Assembly (NCBI RefSeq): GCF_028288185.1
Contig: NZ_JAQBOF010000012.1
Location: forward strand, 1 to 64,000
Origin: Mucilaginibacter sp.
GTDB lineage: Bacteria; Bacteroidota; Bacteroidia; Sphingobacteriales; Sphingobacteriaceae
Length of the DNA stretch: 64,000 nucleotides
Direction: 5' to 3'
Shown here: positions 35,163-45,017 of the stretch, in pieces
Position numbering within the stretch: position 1 is the stretch's first letter
Layout of the letters: each line of letters opens with the position of its first letter
Position numbers and translations under genes: made by a program
Notes under the pieces: generated by a model
Databases searched by the model: none
What the model saw: only the letters and a program-made list of their open reading frames with translations
What the model was told of the DNA's origin: nothing

Positions 35163-36544
35163 AAGTGTATACATTCGCCATATGCATCAGCCGCAGCTTC
35201 CATTAAAGCCTCGCTCATGGTAGGGTGTGGGTGTACAGATTTTATGATCTCATGGCCGGTAGCTTCCAGTTTACGCGCGGTAACCACTTCGGCAATCATT
35301 TCGGTAACGTTAAAGCCTAACATGTGCGCTCCTAAAAACTCGCCATATTTAGCATCAAATATTACTTTAACAAAACCATCTTTAGCACCTGCAGCACTTG
35401 CTTTGCCTGATGCAGAGAACGGGAACTTACCTACTTTGATTTCGTAGCCGGCTTCTTTAGCAGCTTTTTCTGTATAACCTACAGAAGCAATTTCTGGGCT
35501 GCAATAAGTACAACCCGGTATGTTGTTATAATCTAACGGCTCTGGTTTTAAGCCGGCAATTTTTTCAACACAAATAATGCCTTCGGCTGATGCAACGTGG
35601 GCAAGTGCCTGGCCTTTAACAATATCGCCAATAGCATAAACACCTTCAATGTTGGTGCGATAAAAATCGTCAACCAAAACTTTGCCTTTATCGGTTTTAA
35701 CACCATTTTCTTCAAGGCCAATACCTTCAATATTAGTTGATATACCAACAGCGGATAATACAATTTCAGCTTCTAATACTTCAGTGCCTGTAGCTGTTTT
35801 AACTGTTACCTTACAACCCTCGCCGCTGGTATCAACCGATTCAACATTTGAGCCGGTCATGATATTGATGCCTTGTTTTTTAAGGATACGCCCCAGTTGT
35901 TTTGAAATTTCTTCGTCCTCTAACGGAACGATATTATCCAAATACTCAACAACGGTAACCTTTGTACCAAATGAGATGTAGAAATAAGCAAACTCAATAC
36001 CTATGGCGCCTGATCCTACAACAATCATTGATGCCGGTTTTTTAGGCAATATCATAGCTTGGCGATATCCGATAACCTTTTTAAAGTCTTGCTTAATGTT
36101 AGGCAACTCGCGTGAGCGTCCGCCGGTAGCCAAGATAATATGTTTTGCAGTAAATTCTTTTGCACCATCATTGTTTTTTACTTCAACAATGCCCTTGCTT
36201 TTTAATTTACCCGTACCCATCAACACGTCTATTTTGTTTTTCTTCATTAAAAACTGCACGCCCTTGCTCATGCCATCTGCAACGCCCCGGCTCCTTTTAA
36301 TAACGCCTTCAAAATCAACCTCACCAGTATTTACTTTTATACCATAATCAGCAGCATGGTTAATATATTCAAACACCTGCGCGCTTTTTAATAATGCTTT
36401 GGTAGGTATGCAGCCCCAGTTAAGGCAAATACCACCCAGGTTTTCTTTTTCGACTATAGCAGTTTTTAAACCCAATTGGGAGGCACGTATAGCAGCTACA
36501 TAGCCACCCGGGCCAGACCCTATAACAATTACATCGTAATTCAT
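35159..36544 (-). CDS. lpdA: Dihydrolipoyl dehydrogenase (E3)
   Basis: E3 reoxidises dihydrolipoamide in 2-oxoacid dehydrogenase complexes using FAD and NAD. 461 residues. FAD motif GSGPGGYVAAI (9-19), redox-active Cys40 and Cys45 in GGICLNWGCIPTK, NAD motif VVGSGAIGIEFA, second FAD motif YAIGDIVKG, and the C-terminal HPHPTMSE active-site His-Glu. All residues needed for activity are present. The complex partners are not nearby. The stop codon lies in the right repeat of the four-helix-bundle cassette. Confidence 0.97.
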   Translation of the reverse strand: MNYDVIVIGSGPGGYVAAIRASQLGLKTAIVEKENLGGICLNWGCIPTKALLKSAQVFEYINHAADYGIKVNTGEVDFEGVIKRSRGVADGMSKGVQFLMKKNKIDVLMGTGKLKSKGIVEVKNNDGAKEFTAKHIILATGGRSRELPNIKQDFKKVIGYRQAMILPKKPASMIVVGSGAIGIEFAYFYISFGTKVTVVEYLDNIVPLEDEEISKQLGRILKKQGINIMTGSNVESVDTSGEGCKVTVKTATGTEVLEAEIVLSAVGISTNIEGIGLEENGVKTDKGKVLVDDFYRTNIEGVYAIGDIVKGQALAHVASAEGIICVEKIAGLKPEPLDYNNIPGCTYCSPEIASVGYTEKAAKEAGYEIKVGKFPFSASGKASAAGAKDGFVKVIFDAKYGEFLGAHMLGFNVTEMIAEVVTARKLEATGHEIIKSVHPHPTMSEALMEAAADAYGECIHL

Positions 36545-36887
36545 ATCCGTATGATCTGTTCTTTATTTTTATGAAAGCCAAAGCTAAGTAAAAGGGCTGA
36601 AAGGAGAAAATAAGGATAATATAATTACATCATTATAATATCATATAATGTCTATATATTCTAGGAATACCATGGATTAACTCAAAGGAAAAAAATTATA
36701 AAATGATGTCAATTTTGCATTTATTGACGCGTATAATTTTGCATTTATCTTTATATATTGTAAAGTGTTGATAAAAACATAATAAATATCTATAATTGTT
36801 AACACTAACTTAACAATAAAGAGTAGGGTATAATTTATATTTGCCCTTGCATTTTTTAATTAACGTACATTAAAAACAAATTCACGT
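36545..36887. other. Divergent intergenic region lpdA / TonB receptor
   Basis: 343 AT-rich bases without a gene. A perfect 14-base direct repeat, AATTTTGCATTTAT, occurs at 36711-36724 and 36735-36748, 24 bases apart (about two helical turns). A TATATTTG box is at 36836-36843. Nothing else was recognised. Confidence 0.7.
36836..36843 (+). promoter_or_regulatory. -7 box (TATATTTG) of the TonB receptor operon
   Basis: TATATTTG matches TAnnTTTG exactly, 44 bases before the receptor ATG. No well-spaced TTG is obvious upstream. Confidence 0.55.
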
Positions 36888-39458
36888 ATGAGGAAGTATT
36901 TACTATTATTATTTATCAGCTTTTTAACAACCGGTGCTGTGCTTGCACAAGATGGTTCGGTGATAAGAGGCAAGTTGCTTGATGCACAAACCAAAGAATC
37001 ACTTATTGGTGCTTCTGTATTAGTAAAAGGTACCACCAATGCTACAACAGCGGCTCTTGATGGCTCTTTTAAAATTACTGCCCCAGGTGGTAGTATATTA
37101 GTATTTTCATACATTGGTTATGTATCAAAGGAAGTAACAGTAACAGGGAAAAATCTTGGAGATATTTTTCTTGACCCAGCCTCATCTTCTGTGAAAGAGG
37201 TTACTATAACCGGTGATGTAGCCATTGACAGGCGTACACCTATAGCTGTTACTACAATTAATGCCAGAACTATTGAAGAAAAAATAGGAACACAGGATCT
37301 CCCTGCGTTATTGGCAGTTGTGCCGGGTGTTATGACTTCAAACACATCAGGTTACGGAGATTCAAGGGTAAGCATCCGTGGTTTCTCAAGTACCTCAAAA
37401 AACGGTAACGTTGCGATGACTATAAACGGTATACCTGTTAATGACATGGAGAATGGTAACACTTATTGGTCTGATTTTACAGGACTTTCTGATGTAACCA
37501 CTTCTTTCCAGGTACAACGTGGCTTAGGTGCTGCAAAAATTATTGTTCCATCTTTTGGTGGTACTATTAATATTACTACCCGTAATACTGACGCAGTAAA
37601 AGGTGGTTATGTTTTTAGTGGTATCGGAAGTGATGGATATTCTAAATTTGGTGCATTAATATCTACCGGTTTAACACCGAGTGGATGGGCTGCAACTTTC
37701 CAGGGAAGCAAAACAGAAGGTAATTATCATGTTGACAATACAGAGTTTTTAAACTATAACTACTTTTTTAACCTTTCAAAAGTATTATCGGCAACGCAAA
37801 CAATATCTTTTAGCTTAATGGGAGCATCACAAAAGCATAATACCAGGTTTAACGCGCCTATCTATGTTATTGAGCACGCTCCACAAGGTATTAGATATAA
37901 CCCTGACGCAGGTGTTTTAAATGGACAACCTTATGATCCGTATCAAAACTATTTCAGCAAGCCGTTAGCATCGTTAAACCATAGCTGGGTAATTAATGAT
38001 AAGTCATCTTTATCTACAGTACTATATGCAACATATGGTACCGGGGGAGGAGTTTCATTGGCAACTAACAACGCAAGCACTCCTCATATTAACGGAAATA
38101 CTAATGGACTATATGATTACTCTCCGTTTGATTTAACCGCTATTGCTAAAACTAATGCCGCTACTGTTGATGGTGCTGCTACCAATTATATAAAAACATC
38201 AGAAAACGATCATCATTGGTACGGTGTAAGAAGCACTTTTAATACCCAGCTTACCAATGATATTAACTTATCGGCAGGTATTGATTTGAAAGATTACGAA
38301 GGCACACACTTTACAAAAGTTAATAACTTGTTGGGTGCAGGATATGTATTGGATAATAATAATAAAAACGCGCCAAACAATCACGCTGTTACAGGTGATA
38401 AGATATCATTTTATAACGTAGATGATATTCTTTCTGGAGGAGCGTTTTTACAATCAGAATATGTTAAGAATGATCTTTCGGCCTTTATCACCTTGTCAGG
38501 AACTGAGAGCAGGGACCAAAGAAATGACTACTTTACTTATTTAGATAGTGATCCTAAGCAACATAGCCCATGGGTAAGCTTTTTTACCTATCAGGCAAAA
38601 GGCGGTGCTAACTATAACATTAATGAAAACATGAATATTTTTGCGAATATTGGTTATATTACTAAACCGCCATATTTTGACAACGTATTCATAAACTTTA
38701 AAAACGATATCAATAAAAGCACAGTTCCAGAGAAATTATTTAGCTATGAATTAGGTTATGGCTACAAAACGTCTAACTTTAGCGCTAACTTGAATTTCTA
38801 CAGATCTTCATACATGAACCGTGCGTTTACTCAAGCTACCCCGCCTGATGGAACTACTGGTATTATCTATAGCATAAATATTTCGGGTGTTAATGAATTA
38901 CACCAAGGTGGTGAACTTGAATTGAAATTTAAACCTGTAAGACAAGTAACCATTAATGGATCACTTTCAGTTGGTGATTGGCATTATTCTTCAAACAGCG
39001 GGCCAGTGCAGGTTTTAAATGATCAGAACCAACCAGTTGTTGGAGGTAGTTATCCGGCTGTATTAATTAAGGGATTGAAAGTAGGAGATGCCCCGCAAAC
39101 TCAAGCACATATAGGTGCTGATATTGATGTTTTAAGTGACTTTAGAGTAGGTGCCGATTATTTTTATAATGGTAACTATACGTCTAATTTCTTTTTTAAT
39201 ACAATACAAACAGCGGGCTTAACTCCTTGGAAAATACCTACTTATAACCTGCTAAATGTTAACGCTGTTTTGAAATTTAAAATAGCTGGCCTTGATGGCT
39301 CATTAGTTGGTAATGTTACCAATCTTTTAAATACTAAATATATATCTGATGCTAATGATGGTAGTGTCTCAGCAGCACCAAAAGGCCTGCCTCAGAATGC
39401 TAACGTTTATTTTGGATATGGCAGAACGTTTGGAACTTCTCTAAAAATTAAATTTTAA
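36888..39458 (+). CDS. TonB-dependent outer-membrane receptor with CarboxypepD_reg-like N-terminus
   Basis: 856 residues. A signal peptide (about 1-20, ending LAQ) precedes a CarboxypepD_reg-like domain (about 24-95; IRGKLLDAQTKESLIGASVLV, FSYIGYVSKEV). The plug domain follows with PGVMTSNTSGYGDSRVSIRGF and SFGGTINI, then a 22-strand barrel ending in the outer-membrane signature FGTSLKIKF. This architecture is shared with SusC-like proteins, but the size is smaller and no SusD lipoprotein follows. The substrate is unknown. A lipoprotein gene begins 13 bases downstream and is probably the functional partner. Confidence 0.93.
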   Translation: MRKYLLLLFISFLTTGAVLAQDGSVIRGKLLDAQTKESLIGASVLVKGTTNATTAALDGSFKITAPGGSILVFSYIGYVSKEVTVTGKNLGDIFLDPASSSVKEVTITGDVAIDRRTPIAVTTINARTIEEKIGTQDLPALLAVVPGVMTSNTSGYGDSRVSIRGFSSTSKNGNVAMTINGIPVNDMENGNTYWSDFTGLSDVTTSFQVQRGLGAAKIIVPSFGGTINITTRNTDAVKGGYVFSGIGSDGYSKFGALISTGLTPSGWAATFQGSKTEGNYHVDNTEFLNYNYFFNLSKVLSATQTISFSLMGASQKHNTRFNAPIYVIEHAPQGIRYNPDAGVLNGQPYDPYQNYFSKPLASLNHSWVINDKSSLSTVLYATYGTGGGVSLATNNASTPHINGNTNGLYDYSPFDLTAIAKTNAATVDGAATNYIKTSENDHHWYGVRSTFNTQLTNDINLSAGIDLKDYEGTHFTKVNNLLGAGYVLDNNNKNAPNNHAVTGDKISFYNVDDILSGGAFLQSEYVKNDLSAFITLSGTESRDQRNDYFTYLDSDPKQHSPWVSFFTYQAKGGANYNINENMNIFANIGYITKPPYFDNVFINFKNDINKSTVPEKLFSYELGYGYKTSNFSANLNFYRSSYMNRAFTQATPPDGTTGIIYSINISGVNELHQGGELELKFKPVRQVTINGSLSVGDWHYSSNSGPVQVLNDQNQPVVGGSYPAVLIKGLKVGDAPQTQAHIGADIDVLSDFRVGADYFYNGNYTSNFFFNTIQTAGLTPWKIPTYNLLNVNAVLKFKIAGLDGSLVGNVTNLLNTKYISDANDGSVSAAPKGLPQNANVYFGYGRTFGTSLKIKF

Positions 39459-39471
39459 AAAAAAATATAAT

Positions 39472-40680
39472 ATGAAAAGAATTTATTATTTACTATCATT
39501 TATAGTGGCGGTGGTAAGTTTTACCGCTTGTAATCCACTGGATAAAACGTATAAAGATATTGATGCATTGCCTACGCCTGCTAATAATACTTTAAAAGGC
39601 CCTGCACCATTAGCTTTAAATATTACTTTAACTGCCGCAGATTATGGATTTTTAACTGATTATGCAAAAACAGCGTTAAGCTTTAAAACTCTTGATGATG
39701 CAAAAGCAGATGTTCCAATAGTTTTGGGTAAGAAATATCCTACAGCTGTTGACAAATCATCAGTAGTAGTAACTTATGGAATAACCCCAACTAGTATTAC
39801 ATTGGCTGATTCATTAAATGCTACTACAGCGATAACATTACAAACTACGCCTACAAATGATTATGTATTCCCGGCCTATAATGGTGCTGCGGGTAATACA
39901 TTCTCAGATCTTAGCGCTACTGCAGTAATAAACTGGTTGAAATATAAATATCAAGTACCTCTTCCTGAAAATTCGATAAGAGTATTAACTTATCTGTATT
40001 TTGAATCTGGTAAAACTGCCGGATCAGGTACGCTTACAACTGATGCGTTTTTATATGCTAACGGTGCCTGGACAAAAATATATCGTGTATCAACAGCACA
40101 ATACACAACTACAGGTAATGGTTTAAATAGTTGGTTTGTAGCTAATGATGCAGCTAATATCCCATCTTATTTAAATGCTTATTTAAAAGCAGATGTCGCT
40201 GTTATGGCAACAGCTAAATATGGTGATATTAAATATGTAAACTACAGATATTTAACTACTTATCAAAAAGTAATGATATTGACCTTTGATGGTAATAACT
40301 GGGTAACTACACCTATATTATCATCTCCGCTTACGTTTACAAAAACTAATGGTATATGGATTGCCGATAACACAGTAAATTATACGTTACTTAGTGCCGA
40401 CTATAAATATATGGGTAACAATACCACAGCTGGTTCAGTTGCTGGCAGGGCCAATATTGTTTCATTCCCTGATTTTAACGTAAGTGCTACTACAGATGCA
40501 ACCTACTGGAGCGATACAGATATCCAGGGTGCGATAATTACTTTCTTACAGCATACTTATACTACCGCTGTTGCCGATCAGAAATTTGTAATTACTTATC
40601 TTCAATATTTTAAAGGTGTAACTTCAAATGTTACCAAAACATTTAAATATGATGGTACTGCATTCGTGTATGTTCCATAA
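39472..40680 (+). CDS. Lipoprotein with repeated modules, partner of the TonB receptor
   Basis: 402 residues. A lipoprotein signal peptide ends in VVSFTAC with Cys20. Two similar modules are visible. One starts at LNITLTAADYGFLTDYAK and one at VNYTLLSADYKYMG; each continues to a block like AVINWLKYKYQ or GAIITFLQHTYT followed by a V.TY or LTYLYF strand. The protein is not SusD-like. The position directly after the receptor suggests a surface-exposed accessory lipoprotein. A strong hairpin follows, ending the operon. I do not recognise a named family. Confidence 0.8.
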   Translation: MKRIYYLLSFIVAVVSFTACNPLDKTYKDIDALPTPANNTLKGPAPLALNITLTAADYGFLTDYAKTALSFKTLDDAKADVPIVLGKKYPTAVDKSSVVVTYGITPTSITLADSLNATTAITLQTTPTNDYVFPAYNGAAGNTFSDLSATAVINWLKYKYQVPLPENSIRVLTYLYFESGKTAGSGTLTTDAFLYANGAWTKIYRVSTAQYTTTGNGLNSWFVANDAANIPSYLNAYLKADVAVMATAKYGDIKYVNYRYLTTYQKVMILTFDGNNWVTTPILSSPLTFTKTNGIWIADNTVNYTLLSADYKYMGNNTTAGSVAGRANIVSFPDFNVSATTDATYWSDTDIQGAIITFLQHTYTTAVADQKFVITYLQYFKGVTSNVTKTFKYDGTAFVYVP

Positions 40681-40701
40681 ATAATATATACCATTAAAAA
40701 T

Positions 40702-40742
40702 AAACAAAGAAAGCCGCCCAAATTGAGCGGCTTTCTTTGTTT
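40702..40742. terminator. Bidirectional terminator
   Basis: AAACAAAGAAAGCCGC (40702-40717) and GCGGCTTTCTTTGTTT (40727-40742) form a perfect 16-bp stem with a 9-base loop. It lies between the converging lipoprotein and SRPBCC genes. Confidence 0.92.
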
Positions 40743-40762
40743 AAATAATGTTTGTGTTTTCC

Positions 40763-41143
40763 TTACCCGTTGTAAAAATCTATTAAAGCATCAAAGTAGC
40801 TGTTATTCCATCCGTCAACAAAATCATCATAGCTCTCATCGGGGATATTAGTATGCCTTAACTCTACAGATGTACCCGCCTTATCAGCGTGTAGTTTAAT
40901 GGTGACAATTGATTCTTCGGGCTGTCCGTCAAAATACCATTGCTGCACTATTTTTTTGCCAGGTTCAAACTCAATATTCTTGCCGACAATACTACCGTCC
41001 CACATAGAAAATTCTGAACCAGCTTCTGTCGACATTGTTGCCGAATCACCAGTCCATAATTCAATGGTAAGCGGATTGGTTAATGCTAAATAAACTTCAT
41101 CGGGCGTGGCCGGTATTATATAATATTTTTTAAAATCTTTCAC
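40763..41143 (-). CDS. SRPBCC/AHSA1-domain protein
   Basis: 126 residues of the START/Bet v1-like fold. The family openers KKYYIIPATPDEVYLALTNP and LWTGDSATMS, then FSMWDGSIVGKNIEFEPGKKIVQQW, are characteristic of AHSA1-like proteins. The fold offers a hydrophobic cavity; AHSA1-like members are often stress or hydrophobic-ligand proteins with no assigned function. It is one gene upstream of no clear partner: the acetate transporter gene lies 9 bases away on the same strand and may be cotranscribed. Confidence 0.9.
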   Translation of the reverse strand: MKDFKKYYIIPATPDEVYLALTNPLTIELWTGDSATMSTEAGSEFSMWDGSIVGKNIEFEPGKKIVQQWYFDGQPEESIVTIKLHADKAGTSVELRHTNIPDESYDDFVDGWNNSYFDALIDFYNG

Positions 41144-41152
41144 CTGCGCAAT

Positions 41153-41737
41153 TTAGCTATTTACAGGGCCAATTGGTAATACAGTTTTGCTATAAACTTC
41201 ATTAAGTACCTGGGCAATGCCGGTATAAATTGCAGAGGCGCCACAAATTATGCCTTCGTATCCTGCTAAGTGAGTAATACTTTTGTTTTCGGTTGCATCT
41301 CCAATAGCTAATAAAGCAAATAATATGGTTAACGAGCCAAAAACAAATTGTAACGCGCGGTTTAATTTTAAAGTGCCAAAAAATAGCAGGAAAGTAAACA
41401 ATCCCCATATTACCAGGTAAGCCACCATAGCATTACCGGCAGGTGCAGCTACCCAGCCTAATTTAGGCAATACAATTAATCCTACTAATGATAGCCAAAA
41501 GAAACCGTATGATGTAAACGCGGTTAAGCCAAAGGTGTTGTTCTTTTTAGCTTCAATTATACCGGCAATTACTTGTGCCAGCCCGCCATAAAAAATGCCC
41601 ATAGCCAATATCATGGAATTCATTTCGAAAAAACCGGCATTGTGAATATTTAATAAAACGGTAGTCATACCAAAGGCGCATAGCCCCAATGGAGCAGGAT
41701 TGGCAATGCCATCCTTAACAGGTGCAATTGTTGTCAT
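41153..41737 (-). CDS. satP: Acetate/succinate transporter (SatP/YaaH, AceTr family)
   Basis: 194 residues with six membrane helices. The family signature NPAPLGL is at 13-19, followed by helices with [53 protein letters not shown] and a late [23 protein letters not shown]. AceTr proteins form hexameric inner-membrane channels or proton symporters for acetate and succinate. The gene could serve overflow acetate re-uptake; acetaldehyde-derived acetate from the ethanolamine genes at 58-61 kb would be one source, but that link is speculative. Confidence 0.93.
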   Translation of the reverse strand: MTTIAPVKDGIANPAPLGLCAFGMTTVLLNIHNAGFFEMNSMILAMGIFYGGLAQVIAGIIEAKKNNTFGLTAFTSYGFFWLSLVGLIVLPKLGWVAAPAGNAMVAYLVIWGLFTFLLFFGTLKLNRALQFVFGSLTILFALLAIGDATENKSITHLAGYEGIICGASAIYTGIAQVLNEVYSKTVLPIGPVNS

Positions 41738-41839
41738 AAAGTGTTTAGTTTATAATTGATTTATAAATGCAATTTAAATGATTTATAATCATTTACAAAT
41801 ATTAAAACCGATTTATAACTTTAACGTTTACCCTACGCT

Positions 41840-42526
41840 ATGCAAAAACTAGTATTGATACGCCATGGCGAAAGTGTGTGGAACCAGGAAAACCGCTTTA
41901 CAGGCTGGACAGATGTCGATCTTTCTGCAGAAGGGTATGAGCAGGCTAAACGGGCCGGGCAACTGCTAAAAGAACATGCATATAACTTTGATATTGGCTT
42001 TACATCGGTACTAAAAAGATCTATTAAAACATTACACATTGTACTGGAAGAGTTGGATCATTTATGGATACCCATCCAAAAAACATGGCGATTAAATGAG
42101 CGATTTTACGGGGCTTTACAAGGACTAAACAAAGAAGAAACTATTGCCAAATACGGCGCGGAACAAGTGCAAAAATGGCGCAGGTACCCAAATGAGGACC
42201 CGCCGCCTGTTACTAAGGAAGATGAGCGTTATCCCGGTCATGATATCAGATACAAAGACCTAACCGAACAAGAGCTACCATTAACAGAAAATTTAAGCCA
42301 AACGATAGACAGGGTACTGCCATTCTGGAATGAAAGTATTGTACCGGCCCTACAGAGGAATGAAAAAGTAATTATTTGCGCACATGGTAATAGCTTACGC
42401 GCCCTTATTAAATATATTGATAATCTTACAGATGAAGACGTTACCAAACTGGAGATACCAACCGCCGCACCTTTGGTATATGAATTGGATGCTGGTTTGA
42501 ACCAAATAAAGCATTATTATCTTTAA
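41840..42526 (+). CDS. gpmA: 2,3-bisphosphoglycerate-dependent phosphoglycerate mutase
   Basis: Interconverts 3- and 2-phosphoglycerate in glycolysis. 228 residues. The phosphohistidine is His9 in [18 protein letters not shown], the substrate loop is [20 protein letters not shown], and the second active-site His is in [13 protein letters not shown]. This is the dPGM type rather than the manganese-dependent one. Normal length. Monocistronic, divergent from the acetate transporter. Confidence 0.97.
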   Translation: MQKLVLIRHGESVWNQENRFTGWTDVDLSAEGYEQAKRAGQLLKEHAYNFDIGFTSVLKRSIKTLHIVLEELDHLWIPIQKTWRLNERFYGALQGLNKEETIAKYGAEQVQKWRRYPNEDPPPVTKEDERYPGHDIRYKDLTEQELPLTENLSQTIDRVLPFWNESIVPALQRNEKVIICAHGNSLRALIKYIDNLTDEDVTKLEIPTAAPLVYELDAGLNQIKHYYL

Positions 42527-42623
42527 TAATAGTAACTTATTTGTTACATTTTAAAAGTGTTATAGGGTTTGTAATCTGCATCCTGCAAACTACATTCGCT
42601 TTTATAATAACATCTAAAAGCCA

Positions 42624-43070
42624 ATGAAAAAGCTAACCGTATTAATATTTATATTTTCTTTTTTTACCACTGTTGCTACGTTTGCTCAAAGTGCTGATGA
42701 AAAAACCATAATAAGCCAGGTTGAAGTATTGCGTAAAGCAATGATTGCCGGCGATAGGGCGGCCCTTAATGATGTTACTGCGGATCAATTAAGTTACGGA
42801 CATTCGGTTGATTTTACACAAACCAAAGCACAGTTTATTGACGCGCTGGTAACAGGGAAATCTGTTTTTACTAAAATTGATATAAAAGACCAAAAAATAT
42901 CTGTTGATGGTAATACCGCTATAGTAAGACACAAGTTTATAGCAGATACCAACGAAAACGGAAAGACAAATACCATATTCCTGGGTGTTTTACAGGTATG
43001 GAAAAAGATAAATGGTAAATGGTTGCTGTATGCAAGGCAGGGTTATAAATTACCTAATCAGCCCAAATAA
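42624..43070 (+). CDS. Secreted NTF2-like (DUF4440) protein
   Basis: 148 residues. A signal peptide (1 to about 21, cleaved after FAQ) is followed by an NTF2-like cone fold: EKTIISQVEVLRKAMIAGDRAALNDVTADQLSYGHS, then a hydrophobic strand pattern ending LQVWKKINGKWLLYARQGYK, typical of DUF4440/SnoaL-like proteins. The cavity suggests small-ligand binding or an isomerase-like role; no catalytic residues can be assigned. It converges on proC with two bases between the stops. Confidence 0.9.
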   Translation: MKKLTVLIFIFSFFTTVATFAQSADEKTIISQVEVLRKAMIAGDRAALNDVTADQLSYGHSVDFTQTKAQFIDALVTGKSVFTKIDIKDQKISVDGNTAIVRHKFIADTNENGKTNTIFLGVLQVWKKINGKWLLYARQGYKLPNQPK

Positions 43071-43072
43071 AA

Positions 43073-43891
43073 TTAGTTGTCGTTTTTATAGAGATCGCCT
43101 GCTTTTTCTGCAGATAGTTTAATTCCTTTGATCATTGCCGAACTAAAGCCGTTATGTTCCATTTCATTCAAACCGGCAATGGTACAACCCTTTGGCGATG
43201 TTACCTTATCAATTTCCTGCTCGGGGTGTGATGATAATTGCAAGAGCAGATTAGCTGCACCTTTAGCCGTTTGAGCTGCCATTTTAAGCGCGTCCTGTGC
43301 ATGGAAGCCAATTTCTGTACCACCTTGTGATGCCGCGCGTACCGAGCGTAAGAAAAATGCTATCCCGCACGCACAAAGCGCGGTAGCGGCTGTCATTAAC
43401 TCCTCATTAATTTGTATGGTTACACCAACAGTATCAAATAATGATTTAACCAGGTTAACATTTTTGACGGTGCCGTTATCTGTAGCGATACAGGTCATTG
43501 AGTCGCCAATGGCGATGGCTGTATTAGGCATGGCCCTTATAACCTGCACATTAAGTTCTAATTGCTGGCGAATATCCTCGCAACTAACACCTGATATAAC
43601 CGAAACCAAAAACTGTTTTTCTGATTTTATCGCAGGTTTAATCTCATTTAGTAACTTGTTAAGCTGCTGGGGTAATACAGCCAGTATAACTATATCGGCT
43701 TTTTTTGCTGCCTTTGTGTTGTTATTGGTAGTTTGATAACCAATAGCCACATATTCTTCAAGCGCGTCTATATTACGGCGCGTTAAAGTTATTTGCTGTG
43801 GTTTGCATATACCTGACTTTACCAGGCCCTTAGCTAATGATAAACCAATGTTACCGCTGCCTAAAATGGCAATATGTTGTTGCGTATTCAT
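43073..43891 (-). CDS. proC: Pyrroline-5-carboxylate reductase
   Basis: Reduces pyrroline-5-carboxylate to proline. 272 residues. The N-terminal Rossmann motif is LGSGNIGLSLAKGL and the C-terminal dimer domain has ATALCACGIAFFLRSVRAA and SPKGCTIAGLNEMEHNGF, which corresponds to the PGGTT...L motif of ProC. It overlaps argB by four bases (ATGA) and is probably translated with it. ProC within an arginine cluster is common in Bacteroidota and fits shared glutamate-derived intermediates. Confidence 0.93.
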   Translation of the reverse strand: MNTQQHIAILGSGNIGLSLAKGLVKSGICKPQQITLTRRNIDALEEYVAIGYQTTNNNTKAAKKADIVILAVLPQQLNKLLNEIKPAIKSEKQFLVSVISGVSCEDIRQQLELNVQVIRAMPNTAIAIGDSMTCIATDNGTVKNVNLVKSLFDTVGVTIQINEELMTAATALCACGIAFFLRSVRAASQGGTEIGFHAQDALKMAAQTAKGAANLLLQLSSHPEQEIDKVTSPKGCTIAGLNEMEHNGFSSAMIKGIKLSAEKAGDLYKNDN

Positions 43892-44685
43892 ATCGTTCTA
43901 CTTAATCTTGTTCCAAATGGCTTGCTTTTTTTAAGTTCGCCTAAATCACCAGAGTGGCCTATTACTACCGCTTTAACACCACAGGCTATTGCTGTAAAGG
44001 CGTTTTCCAGTTTAGGCAGCATGCCGCTGTGAATTATCTGTTTCTTTTTTAACTCTTCGTATCTAATCGGGTCAATATCTCTTAATATGGAATCATCATC
44101 GTTAACATCCATTAACACACCTTTCTTTTCAAAACAGTATATCAATGTAGTTTCAAACAGATCAGACAAAGCCACTGCTAAAGCGGATGCAATTGTATCT
44201 GCATTGGTATTTAATAACTGGCCCTCTCCATCGTGTGTTAACGCGCAAAAAACAGGAGTAAAGCCCGCGTCCATTAACTTGCCGATGCCTTTAGCATCTA
44301 TTGATTTTTCATCAATATCACCCACAAAACCATAGTCTATTGTTTTAACAGGGCGTTTGTTGGTACGTATAAAATTACCATCAGCCCCGGTTAACCCAAT
44401 AGCATTAGTACCAAAACGCTGTAGTTGCGCTACAATATTTTTATTGATCAAACCACCATAAACCATGGTTACTACTCGTAGTGTTTCAATGTCGGTAATA
44501 CGGCGGCCATCAACCAGCTTAGCCTCAATGCCTAATGTTTCTGATAATTGAGTGGCTACCTTACCGCCACCATGCACCAATATCTTATATCCGTCAAGCG
44601 CAGTGAAATCCTTTAAAAAATTATACAGATTTTCTGAATTATCGATAACATTTCCACCAATTTTAATGATATGTAAGGATTTCAT
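43888..44685 (-). CDS. argB: Acetylglutamate kinase
   Basis: Phosphorylates N-acyl-glutamate in arginine synthesis. 265 residues of the amino-acid kinase fold. KIGGNVIDNSE opens the domain, LVHGGGKVATQLSETLG is the glycine-rich loop, GLTGADGNF and LNTNADTIASALAVAL follow. It may act on N-succinyl- rather than N-acetyl-glutamate if the pathway uses succinylated intermediates, as the argF' residue suggests. argB-proC is 3.5 kb from the other arginine genes, separated by three unrelated genes. Confidence 0.95.
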   Translation of the reverse strand: MKSLHIIKIGGNVIDNSENLYNFLKDFTALDGYKILVHGGGKVATQLSETLGIEAKLVDGRRITDIETLRVVTMVYGGLINKNIVAQLQRFGTNAIGLTGADGNFIRTNKRPVKTIDYGFVGDIDEKSIDAKGIGKLMDAGFTPVFCALTHDGEGQLLNTNADTIASALAVALSDLFETTLIYCFEKKGVLMDVNDDDSILRDIDPIRYEELKKKQIIHSGMLPKLENAFTAIACGVKAVVIGHSGDLGELKKSKPFGTRLSRTI

Positions 44686-45017
44686 GGTTAGTATTCGATA
44701 ATTTGTTGCAAAAATAACTAATTATTGGTCAAAATGATGTGTTTATTTGTAATATTTAGCCGTAAAAAGCAATTAATTGATAATAAACTTAGATAATCGC
44801 TTAGCTCCAGTCGTATTACAACTAATATGTTTGCTATTTTATCTACCAACTCAATTAATAATTAAAACATCTCTTCTATTTTTTGATACTGTGTACAGCC
44901 TTTTATAAAACACACAATTTGGCATTATTAATGTTGATGGGTTATAGCAATATGCCTTGCATGTTTGTTAATGAAAAATGCGGTTTAAATACTAAGTTTA
45001 TGGCATATTAATAATAA
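44686..45017. other. Divergent intergenic region argB / NDH-2
   Basis: 332 AT-rich bases. I see no gene, no TGG- or CGN-rich leader frame, and no copy of the ATGCAAA palindrome found upstream of the other arginine operon. Promoters for both divergent genes must lie here but are not clear. Confidence 0.5.
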
